64,000 nt of DNA from Roseibacillus sp. (GTDB lineage Bacteria; Verrucomicrobiota; Verrucomicrobiia; Verrucomicrobiales; Akkermansiaceae): contig NZAC01000019.1 in NCBI GenBank assembly GCA_002686085.1, forward strand, positions 1-64,000. The letters run 5' to 3'. Made by a program: the position numbers and the translations under genes. The notes under the pieces are model-generated. The model had not been told where the DNA came from. It searched no databases and saw nothing but the letters and a program-made list of their open reading frames with translations. Shown piece after piece: positions 35,220 through 43,014 of the stretch (positions within the stretch are counted from its first letter, which is position 1; every line of letters begins with the position of its first letter).

Positions 35220-37418
35220 ATGCGAAACGGACCCGAACGCCAAACAAATGCCAGCGAAGCCGCACTCCACGCGGTTGATTACTGGCAGGTCCTGAAAAAT
35301 CGCTATGGCGTCATCCTCCTGACATTCCTTCTTATTTTCATGACGGCGGCCGTAATCACTTACGTCCTGCCTAAGAAATACGAAAGCACTGCGCTCCTGC
35401 AGGTTAACCATTCCTTTATCGAACTGGATCCGCTCAATGGGTCCGTCGGTCAACCAATGACAGGGGCTTCGCCGTCTCACGCATACATACAGAACCAGTT
35501 TAAAATTATCGAGTCGGAGAAGACCTTGCTCCGGGTTGTTGAGCAGCTCGATCTGCCCACCCGCTGGAATGGATTCGACCGGAATATGGCGGTGCTCAAG
35601 CTCAAATCGATTCTGAAGACCGAGCAGATTAGAAATACAGATCATATCGAAATCCGAATCCGTCACCAGAACCGTGATGACGCCCGCGACATAGCCAAGG
35701 CGATCGCGAAGTCCTACCAGGAAGGGCGAAATGAGGATGAACGTAAACGTGCTGGTGATGCCTTGGACGCCTTGGAGTCTGAGGTGCGATCGCAGGAGGA
35801 CCTCGTTGAGGACAAGCGTCGCCATTTCCACTCGATTGTGAGAGCTGTAGGGATTCCTTATATCGAGGGAGTGCTCACGAGTGGTCGAATGGGCCAGAGT
35901 GAGGAAACAATTCTTAGAACTGCTGAAATGCAGCAGTTTACCGCTGAGGAAAAGAAAGGTCAGCTTGAGAACCAAATTGCACAATTGCTGACCCTGCGGG
36001 ATGAAGAGCTTATTGACTTTGCAGAGGGGCTTCAGTTACCGGGAAGCCAAGTGCCCGTCTTGCGGGCCCGGTATCAGGAGGGCAAGGTGAATATTGCGGC
36101 GCTTGAGGCCTCAGGCTTGGGGAGGAAGCATCCATCTGTCGAAATGGCCTATATCGCCCAGGAAAAATTGAGCGAGGATCTTAAGTCCTCGGTAGTTGTT
36201 CTCAGGGAATTGCTGAAAACGCAGCTGAATCTGGTGAATGGGCAGCTGGACAAAATCAAGGACAGGGTAGAGGATCGACGCTTCGATGCAGTTGACAAAG
36301 CGCTGCAATCGCAGGACTACGTCGAGGCAAAACAGGATTACGAGACAGCAAAGGCGATGCTGTCCCAGATGAAGTTAACGAATTCGGCGCGGCGGATTGC
36401 ACTAAAAATCCCCAAGACTCCGATTACCATTCTTGAGGAAGCCAAGATCGGAATGGACCCGGTATACCCAAAGGTCACCCTGTTTCTCTCTCTGGGTGCC
36501 GCGGTGGGGTTAATCTTCGGTATCGCGATAGCGTTCTCTCTTGAATACCTCGATACCTCGGTCAAGACCCTTGAAGACGTGGAGCGTTACTTGCAGGTGC
36601 CGGTTCTGGCCGTGATTCCCACCGATGTTGGTGTGTTGCACAAGCAGAGCGGAATGAGTCCTGATGCAGAGGCCTACCGAATCTTAAGAACCAATATTGA
36701 GTTTAATCGTAATAATCCCGAGGATAACAGTATTACCATAATATCTGGAGGAGCTGGAGAGGGAAAATCGACTACTCTGGTCAATCTGGCGTATGTCTGT
36801 GCTCAGGGTGGCTATACGACGCTTATGATCGACGCGGACCTTCGCAGGCCGAACGTTCATACCTTTTTCGATATCAACAACTCGGTTGGCCTCAGTAATT
36901 ATCTCACCACGGATCTGATGTTGGAGGATGTGATCCTTCAAACTCCGGTGGACAACCTCTACTTTCTGCCGTCGGGGATTCTCCCTGCGGATGCAGCTGG
37001 GCTTTTGAACTCGCGGCGGATGTCAGAACTCATCCAAGATGTGAAACAGAGGTTCGATCTCGTTCTGGTTGACTCTCCGCCAATTCTTGGAGTGAGTGAT
37101 GCATCAGTATTAGCCTCAGAGGTGGATCTCACGATGATCGTGGTACAGCACCGTAAGCTTCCGCGGAACATGCTGGTAAGGGTGAAGGAAGCGGTTGAAA
37201 ACGTCGGCGGTCATGTCATCGGAGTTGTTCTTAACAATGTGGATGTTCGGAGTGACAGCCAGTATCAGTACTACACCAGCTATTATACCTATTACGCTCC
37301 TTCTGCAGACTCAGATCCAGTGCCTTCGGTTGGGGCAACGGCCTCGGGAACTAGCGCAGCAACGGAATCTACGGTGGCGACTAGTGATGAGGATAAAGAT
37401 GAAGGGCTCACCTACTAG
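35220..37418 (+). CDS. Wzz/Wzc-like polysaccharide co-polymerase with tyrosine autokinase domain
   Basis: A 732-residue inner-membrane protein that controls exopolysaccharide chain length and export. It has the Wzz N-terminal domain (VDYWQVLKNRYGVILLTFLLIF with the first membrane helix at about 29-50), a long periplasmic coiled coil (about 160-400), the second helix near 420-440, and a bacterial tyrosine kinase domain with Walker A GGAGEGKS (Lys516), Walker A' LMIDADLRRPN and Walker B LVLVDSPPILG. Residues 682-692 hold seven tyrosines (YQYYTSYYTYY), the usual autophosphorylation tail. A short linker rich in Ser, Ala and Thr ends the chain. The gene precedes the Wza-like gene by 62 bases. Confidence 0.95.
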   Translation: MRNGPERQTNASEAALHAVDYWQVLKNRYGVILLTFLLIFMTAAVITYVLPKKYESTALLQVNHSFIELDPLNGSVGQPMTGASPSHAYIQNQFKIIESEKTLLRVVEQLDLPTRWNGFDRNMAVLKLKSILKTEQIRNTDHIEIRIRHQNRDDARDIAKAIAKSYQEGRNEDERKRAGDALDALESEVRSQEDLVEDKRRHFHSIVRAVGIPYIEGVLTSGRMGQSEETILRTAEMQQFTAEEKKGQLENQIAQLLTLRDEELIDFAEGLQLPGSQVPVLRARYQEGKVNIAALEASGLGRKHPSVEMAYIAQEKLSEDLKSSVVVLRELLKTQLNLVNGQLDKIKDRVEDRRFDAVDKALQSQDYVEAKQDYETAKAMLSQMKLTNSARRIALKIPKTPITILEEAKIGMDPVYPKVTLFLSLGAAVGLIFGIAIAFSLEYLDTSVKTLEDVERYLQVPVLAVIPTDVGVLHKQSGMSPDAEAYRILRTNIEFNRNNPEDNSITIISGGAGEGKSTTLVNLAYVCAQGGYTTLMIDADLRRPNVHTFFDINNSVGLSNYLTTDLMLEDVILQTPVDNLYFLPSGILPADAAGLLNSRRMSELIQDVKQRFDLVLVDSPPILGVSDASVLASEVDLTMIVVQHRKLPRNMLVRVKEAVENVGGHVIGVVLNNVDVRSDSQYQYYTSYYTYYAPSADSDPVPSVGATASGTSAATESTVATSDEDKDEGLTY

Positions 37419-37480
37419 TAGAACTTCTGACAACCCATTTCGCCTTTCTCCTATCGTCTTTCACTAACCTTATTTCCTTT

Positions 37481-38041
37481 ATGAAAACTCTTCTCAAGTA
37501 TGCCATCGTCCTCCTGATGCTTTTCCCTGCATCTCTCCATGCCCAGATTGAAGCTGGAGGAGCAATCAAGATTGCCATCCAAGGAGTTCCCGTCGGAGAG
37601 CAGGGGAGGATCAATGGCAGCTATCCGGTTTCCGATAAGGGCTACATCACGATGTGGAAGATTGGCACTATCAAGGTCGTGGGAAGTGAAACGGACGTGT
37701 TGGCACGCAAAATAGAGGCAGCTTACAGAGACGCTGAAATCTATACCAGCCCCGTGATTCAGATTTTGGCCGACTCAGGTGACAGCATCACAGTCCAGAT
37801 GGTAACGGTGGGGGGGAAAGTACGGGCGCCAGGGCCAAAACCCTACAGAAAGGGGATGACTTTGTATCAGGCAGTCATGTCAGCAGGGGGACCGACTGAG
37901 TTTGGCGCGGTGAACAGGATCAGTCTTTTCCGAAATGGAAAGCGCTATGTCTATGATCTGAACAAGGGAGAGCACAAACTGCTCAAGCTTTATCCGAAGG
38001 ATACGTTGGATATTCCTCAGAAAACGGTATTTGGTAATTAG
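37481..38041 (+). CDS. Polysaccharide export protein (short Wza-like, SLBB)
   Basis: A 186-residue exported protein with a signal peptide (YAIVLLMLFPASLHAQ). The Poly_export domain (about 25-105: GGAIKIAIQGVPVGEQGRINGSYPVSDKGYITMWKIGTIKVVGSETDVLARKI broken into its usual strands) is followed by a SLBB-type domain (VTVGGKVRAPGPKPYRKG, TLYQAVMSAGGP). No lipobox cysteine is present, so unlike classic Wza it is probably not a lipoprotein, and it lacks the C-terminal outer-membrane helix. It would be a periplasmic link between the kinase and the outer-membrane barrel. Confidence 0.88.
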   Translation: MKTLLKYAIVLLMLFPASLHAQIEAGGAIKIAIQGVPVGEQGRINGSYPVSDKGYITMWKIGTIKVVGSETDVLARKIEAAYRDAEIYTSPVIQILADSGDSITVQMVTVGGKVRAPGPKPYRKGMTLYQAVMSAGGPTEFGAVNRISLFRNGKRYVYDLNKGEHKLLKLYPKDTLDIPQKTVFGN

Positions 38042-38136
38042 GGAGGCGCACAGGGGTTCGTGGATTCATTGAATCTGGGTGTCCTTGGCGGCTGCCAGTC
38101 CAGTGGTACTCCAAGTCGCAATCTTACGCTGATGGA

Positions 38137-38901
38137 ATGAAGACAAATTGCTTCAAGAGAAAGGCGCTCCTAGTGTGCTTGCCGATCATCACTGCAGTAA
38201 TAGGAGGAGAAATATTTGCTCAGGTTGAAGCTCCTGATAGACCGGAAAAAGATGAATTGCCGGAATTGCCGGAAGGAATAATCGAGTCCCTCGGACACGA
38301 GGACTTTAAGAAGCGCCATGCGGGGCAGAGGGAGTTGCTTATGTGGGGCAAGGAAGATCTTCAAGGAAGTATCAAGGTGCTGTACCGCATTTACAGGGAG
38401 GCAGACAATCCAGAGGTGCGCCTTCGGAGCAGAGAGGTTTTAAAGGCGTTGGTTATCCTCAAACAGCCTCTTCCGGGCCAAGGATACCTGGGTATACAGA
38501 TGGATACTGCTCGATGGAAAGATGAGGAAGGCATGATGCGGCCGGCCGTGCTCATTACAGAGGTTCGGAAGGGAACAGCAGCAGACCTTGCCAAACTCAA
38601 GGCTGACGATTTGATTACTGGGCTTGATGACGTGCAGTTCGATGATTTGGCTCCGACTCGGCGTCTTGCCGACTACATTAAATCGAAAGGTCCGGGGGAT
38701 AAAATCACACTCAAGGTGAAGCGTGGAAAGGAGCATCTCGAGCTCACGGCGTCTCTCCGGCGGCGTCCCGCCGCCCTCGACGAAATCGTCCAGTGGGGAG
38801 TGCTTCCTGTTTTGCCGCAGGAAACTGAGATGGATGAAGATTACTTTCAAGAATGGCTTAAGAAACAGAGGAAGAAGGATAGAAACTCTCCTAAAGGTTG
38901 A
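38137..38901 (+). CDS. PDZ-domain exported protein
   Basis: A 254-residue protein with a signal peptide (ALLVCLPIITAVIGGEIFAQ). A helical segment of about 45-110 (HEDFKKRHAGQRELLMWG..., VRLRSREVLKALVIL) looks like a short HEAT-type stretch. A PDZ domain is at about 115-205 (GYLGIQMDT...PAVLITEVRKGTAADLAKLKADDLITGLDDVQF, GDKITLKVKRGKEHLELTASL). A charged tail (KKQRKKDRNSPKG) ends the chain. It could bind the C termini of exported proteins; it lies just before the Prc-type protease, so the two may act together, which is inference. Confidence 0.85.
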   Translation: MKTNCFKRKALLVCLPIITAVIGGEIFAQVEAPDRPEKDELPELPEGIIESLGHEDFKKRHAGQRELLMWGKEDLQGSIKVLYRIYREADNPEVRLRSREVLKALVILKQPLPGQGYLGIQMDTARWKDEEGMMRPAVLITEVRKGTAADLAKLKADDLITGLDDVQFDDLAPTRRLADYIKSKGPGDKITLKVKRGKEHLELTASLRRRPAALDEIVQWGVLPVLPQETEMDEDYFQEWLKKQRKKDRNSPKG

Positions 38902-39010
38902 GCAGAAAGGGCTTCCTGCCTCTCTGGGTTGGGGAAAGAAATCGACAAATCATCCGCCATCGTAGAGTGTAGGGCACCATCAAATCCTTCCGAATCTGGT
39001 AAACGGCACA

Positions 39011-41251
39011 ATGAACATGGTTCGTAATTCATCCACCATGGTAGCTCTGGCAGCTGCCTTGATCGGCACAGTTTCCCTGCCGATCCATGCCAAGACCGAC
39101 TTCAATGTCGTGGGCCGGGAAATGGCGGGAATGTTACAGAACAGTCACTATGCACGAATCCAGTTCAACGCGGATTTGAGTAACAAGATCCTCACGGATT
39201 ATCTGGCTGATCTTGATTCTGCGAGGCTCTACTTCACGCAGCAGGATGTGGATGCGTTTGAAAAAAAATACGGGAGGCGTCTCCACGAGCTCCTTATCAA
39301 GGGACGCTGCATGGAGCCGGCCAATGAGATCTACAAGGTGTTTTCCCAACGTGTTGGAGAAAGAGTAGATTACGCCAAGAAGCTGCTGAAGACCGCGGAG
39401 TTCAGTTTTGATTCTACAAAGACGGTGATGCGGACACGAAAGGACGCGGATTGGCCCTCAAGTCAGCAGGCAGCTGAAGAACTATGGAATATACAGATAG
39501 AGGAGGCACTTCTTTCTGAGATTCTTCGAAGAGATGCAGTCAAACGGCTTGCAGAAGAGCAGGGAAAGAAAGATCCCCTTGCAGACGATAAGAGCCCTCA
39601 AGAGAAAATCGCTCAGCGTTACGACCGCTTTCTACGAAGTATTGGAGAAGCTGATGAGGAGGACGTTGCGAACTATTTCCTGAGCGCGGTAGCTGCAGCT
39701 CATGATCCACATACAGACTACATGAGCACCCGGGAAATGGAGCGGTTCCGGTCTGGAATGTCCAACTCCCTTGTGGGAATTGGCGCCCTACTCCAGGCGG
39801 AGGATGATGGCGCGACCAAGATCATGGGTATTGTAGTCGGCGGTCCTGCAGATAAGCAGGGTGAATTGAAGCTCAACGATCGGATCGTCGGGGTGGACTC
39901 CCTTAACAAGGGTGACGTGGTTGATATCATGTATATGAAGATTGATCATGTCGTAGAGATGATCAGGGGGAAGGTGGATACCGAAGTGCGGCTTAAGGTT
40001 GAGCCTTCTGATGGTGCGCCGGGGGAAGTGAGATTCATTACGATCAAGCGGGGGCGGGTTGAGTTGAAGGACGAGCTTGCCAGCGCAGAAGTAATTGAGA
40101 TGAAGCATGGCGCGGGACAGCGCAGGATTGGTTGGCTGCAAATTCCCTCTTTCTACATGGATTTTGATGATGGTGATCCGAGTGTCTCAGCAGATGTCCA
40201 GAAGTTGCTGAACAGACTCAACCAGGAGAAGATTGATGGTCTGGTTCTGGATCTCAGGCGCAATGGTGGAGGATCCCTCGAGGAAGTCCGGCGGATCACG
40301 GGGTTCTTTGTTGGAAGGGGCCCGGTCGTGCAGATTAAGGACACTATCGGGCGGATCGAGTCCAAGGAGGCGCTGTTAAGGGTGCCAGTTTACAAAGGAC
40401 CTCTCATGGTCGTTACCGACAAATCGAGCGCCTCAGCAAGTGAGATTCTCGCAGGAGCTTTGCAGGATTACAACCGTGCGGTGATTGTGGGAGATAGTTC
40501 AACTTTCGGGAAAGGAACTGTGCAGCAGCCAATGGAAATCGGGCGCTACTTCCGTTTCTTTGAAGACAACACCAGAGCTGGATATCTCAAGACGACAATT
40601 CAGAAGTTCTACCGGGTCTCTGGAAGCTCAACTCAGAAGCTTGGAGTCGAGCCTGATATCGTTCTCCCCTCGGTAACCGATGCCCTGGAAATTGGAGAGG
40701 CCTATCTCAATCACCCTCTTGATCATGATTTAATTCGGGAGGCTCCAAACTTCAAACCGCGAAACAGGAAGGACCTTTTTATTCCGATATTGAAGGAGCG
40801 CAATGAAGCACGAGTCAAGAAGGCGAAGGACTTCCAATATGTCGTTGAGGATGTTGCCAGGACCAAGCAGCGGATCGTTGCCAATGCGGTTTCTTTGAAC
40901 CGTGCCAAGCGGGAAGCGGAATTGTCGGATTCCGAAAAGCGGAGGAAAGATCGGAATGTAGAGCGTCGGGAGCGGTTTGCGCAAATGGAAGCCGCCGATC
41001 GCCAGCATTTCAAATTCTATCGGCTCACTCTCGATAACCTCGAAGTGGATAGTCTTCCGGAAGTAGATCGCGAGAAGGATGCACAAGCTTTTATGCGCCG
41101 TGCGAAGGATAAGGAGGATGCCTTGGACGACACGCCGCTTTGGCCCAGTGGTTTGGATCCAGTGAAGAGGGAAGCTCTTTCGATCGTGGCGGATCTCGTC
41201 GAGCAAATCGACAAGGCCGCGACAGTAGGCATTCTCCCTGCGGCTGAGTAG
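39011..41251 (+). CDS. prc: Carboxy-terminal processing protease (Prc/Tsp family, S41)
   Basis: A 746-residue periplasmic serine protease that removes or degrades proteins from their C termini. The order is a signal peptide, an N-terminal helical domain (about 25-225), PDZ (about 240-330), the S41 catalytic domain (about 370-540), and a C-terminal DUF3340-type helical region. The catalytic Ser475 lies in SASASEIL, Asp486 in QDYNRA and the general base Lys501 in TFGKGTVQQ, matching the Ser-Lys dyad of E. coli Prc. Length is like the long Prc/Tsp form and not CtpA. It probably works in envelope quality control together with the upstream PDZ protein. Confidence 0.95.
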   Translation: MNMVRNSSTMVALAAALIGTVSLPIHAKTDFNVVGREMAGMLQNSHYARIQFNADLSNKILTDYLADLDSARLYFTQQDVDAFEKKYGRRLHELLIKGRCMEPANEIYKVFSQRVGERVDYAKKLLKTAEFSFDSTKTVMRTRKDADWPSSQQAAEELWNIQIEEALLSEILRRDAVKRLAEEQGKKDPLADDKSPQEKIAQRYDRFLRSIGEADEEDVANYFLSAVAAAHDPHTDYMSTREMERFRSGMSNSLVGIGALLQAEDDGATKIMGIVVGGPADKQGELKLNDRIVGVDSLNKGDVVDIMYMKIDHVVEMIRGKVDTEVRLKVEPSDGAPGEVRFITIKRGRVELKDELASAEVIEMKHGAGQRRIGWLQIPSFYMDFDDGDPSVSADVQKLLNRLNQEKIDGLVLDLRRNGGGSLEEVRRITGFFVGRGPVVQIKDTIGRIESKEALLRVPVYKGPLMVVTDKSSASASEILAGALQDYNRAVIVGDSSTFGKGTVQQPMEIGRYFRFFEDNTRAGYLKTTIQKFYRVSGSSTQKLGVEPDIVLPSVTDALEIGEAYLNHPLDHDLIREAPNFKPRNRKDLFIPILKERNEARVKKAKDFQYVVEDVARTKQRIVANAVSLNRAKREAELSDSEKRRKDRNVERRERFAQMEAADRQHFKFYRLTLDNLEVDSLPEVDREKDAQAFMRRAKDKEDALDDTPLWPSGLDPVKREALSIVADLVEQIDKAATVGILPAAE

Positions 41252-41273
41252 CAGAACCCGGGCCTTTGGTGCT

Positions 41274-41978
41274 ATGGAGAGGAGCGAAATTGTCTCCAAC
41301 CTCGAAACTGTAAGGCAAAGAGTAGCGAAAGCTGCCAGACGATCTGGGCGCTCTCCCTCAGCAGTGGAATTGCTGGTGGTGTCAAAAACTTGGCCTGCTG
41401 AGGTCGTTTCTCATGTCGTAGAATCCGGTCACGAGCTTCTGGGAGAAAATAAACTGCAGGAAGCTGAGTTGAAGATACCGGGTTTGCCGCCTTCGGTGCG
41501 CTGGCACTTCATCGGGCGGCTGCAGCGGAATAAGGCTCGTAAGACTTTGGCCCTGTTCGACGCTATTCACAGTGTCGATACGCTTCGTCTTGCAGCTCAT
41601 TTAAGCCGAATTGCAGGGGAAATGGGTAAGACTTCCAGAATCTATCTGCAGGTTAATCTGGATCACGAAGAGAGCAAAGGAGGATTCAGCGTGAGCCAAC
41701 TGCGGGAGGATTTGCCAGAACTGCTTTCGATGCCGCATCTGTATATTGCAGGGTTAATGAGTATTCCCCCGGCCGTCGAGGATCCGGAGAATGCTAGATG
41801 CTCATTCCGAAAACTAAGGGAGTTTCGGGACAGTCTGGAAAGTGATGCCGGAGTTGAAATCGAGGGGCTCAGTATGGGCATGAGTCATGATTTTGAAGTG
41901 GCCATTGAAGAGGGCGCAACAATTGTCCGGGTTGGATCATCCATTTTTGGTCCAAGAAGCCAGAAGGGTCTATCTTAG
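41274..41978 (+). CDS. YggS/PLPBP-family PLP-homeostasis protein
   Basis: A 234-residue cytoplasmic PLP-binding protein with an alanine-racemase-like barrel; it keeps the PLP pool in balance and has no known catalytic reaction. PLP Lys is in LLVVSKTWPAE; other blocks are ELLGENKLQEAELK, RWHFIGRLQRNKAR, VNLDHEESKGGF and GLSMGMSHDFEVAIEEGATIVRVGSSIFG. The length is normal. It lies between prc and the DUF971 gene, with gaps of 22 and 14 bases, so it may be co-transcribed. Confidence 0.95.
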   Translation: MERSEIVSNLETVRQRVAKAARRSGRSPSAVELLVVSKTWPAEVVSHVVESGHELLGENKLQEAELKIPGLPPSVRWHFIGRLQRNKARKTLALFDAIHSVDTLRLAAHLSRIAGEMGKTSRIYLQVNLDHEESKGGFSVSQLREDLPELLSMPHLYIAGLMSIPPAVEDPENARCSFRKLREFRDSLESDAGVEIEGLSMGMSHDFEVAIEEGATIVRVGSSIFGPRSQKGLS

Positions 41979-41992
41979 CGTGAGATGAAAGC

Positions 41993-42313
41993 ATGTTATC
42001 GATTTTAAATATCGGTCTCGTACAAAACGAACTCGCTATTGCGTGGTCTGATGGGGAAGAAAGTTTTATACCTATTGAAAGGCTGCGGAGGGCATGTCCC
42101 TGCGCGAGTTGTCAGGGTGAACCTGATGCTACCGGACGGGTAGTACGCCCTGAGGTTACTTATACGAGCCGTAGTTTTATGCTAAATAGCTACGAGCTTG
42201 TCGGCGGTTACGCGCTTCTTGTCCGGTTTGAGGATGGTCATGCGACCGGCATCTATCCCTTTAAATATCTGCGTGATCTTTCCGCCCGAACTGGCTTCGA
42301 CGAGGAATCGTAA
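41993..42313 (+). CDS. DUF971 (GBBH-like) protein
   Basis: A 106-residue protein with the DUF971 pattern: AIAWSDGEESFIPIERLRRACPCASC, then a beta-rich end (VTYTSRSFMLNSYELVGGYALLVRFEDGHATGIYPFKYLRDL). The fold is like the N-terminal domain of gamma-butyrobetaine hydroxylase, and the CxC pair may bind zinc. In other bacteria such genes lie next to Fe-S and P-loop ATPase genes; here it follows the YggS-like gene. Function unknown. Confidence 0.9.
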   Translation: MLSILNIGLVQNELAIAWSDGEESFIPIERLRRACPCASCQGEPDATGRVVRPEVTYTSRSFMLNSYELVGGYALLVRFEDGHATGIYPFKYLRDLSARTGFDEES

Positions 42314-42351
42314 CTTGCTGGGAGCCTCGCAAGTTACGCTGGAGAGGACTG

Positions 42352-43014
42352 CTAGATAATTCCTTCCCTGAGTGCTTTTGCAACCGCGCCGGTATTCGTG
42401 TTGACATGAAGCTTATCGTAAACGCGGCGGAGGTGGGTCGAAACTGTGTTCACGCTGATACTCAAGGCGTCTGCTATTTCCTTCTTGAGGAGTCCTTCGG
42501 CGAGAAGTCTCAGAATTTCCTGCTCTCGTGCGGTCAGTCCGTAGTCCCCTTTTTCACCTGGTAACAAATCGGAGTTGGCAAAAGCATCGAGAACCTTTTT
42601 TGCGACTTCCGGGGTCATAGGCGCCCCACCACCCATGACCTGACGGATGGCTTCCCCAATTTTGTCGGTACCCGACGCTTTGAGGACGTAACCTGAAGCC
42701 CCAGCACAGACAGCGCGAAAGATTTTGTCCGCATCGTCAAAAACAGTGAGGATGATCACCCGGGTCTCAGGAATGGCTTCTCGGAACTCGGTAAGGGCTG
42801 CAATGCCATCGACTCCGGGAAGTTGAACATCCAACAGGATGACATCTGGAGCCGGATTAGTTTGAAGTGCTTTGAAAGTAGCCTCCGCAGAGTCAAAGCT
42901 GCCTTCGCAAGTCATCCCCTCGAGACTGTTAATAACTCGCTGAACGTTTCGCCGGAAGACTTCGTTGTCTTCAACCAGCCAGACTTGAATTTTTTCGGAA
43001 TGTGATTCGCTCAT
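42352..43014 (-). CDS. NarL/FixJ-family response regulator
   Basis: A 220-residue two-component regulator. The receiver domain (about 9-125) has WLVEDNEVF, the phospho-accepting Asp62 in DVILLDVQLPG, Thr in VIILTVFDDAD, and Lys in YVLKASGTD. The output is a LuxR-type helix-turn-helix (about 155-212: LTAREQEILRLLAEGLLKKEIADALSI). The ATG overlaps the TGA of the histidine kinase gene (ATGA), so both are translated together. It should bind DNA as a dimer after phosphorylation by the neighbour. Confidence 0.96.
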   Translation of the reverse strand: MSESHSEKIQVWLVEDNEVFRRNVQRVINSLEGMTCEGSFDSAEATFKALQTNPAPDVILLDVQLPGVDGIAALTEFREAIPETRVIILTVFDDADKIFRAVCAGASGYVLKASGTDKIGEAIRQVMGGGAPMTPEVAKKVLDAFANSDLLPGEKGDYGLTAREQEILRLLAEGLLKKEIADALSISVNTVSTHLRRVYDKLHVNTNTGAVAKALREGII

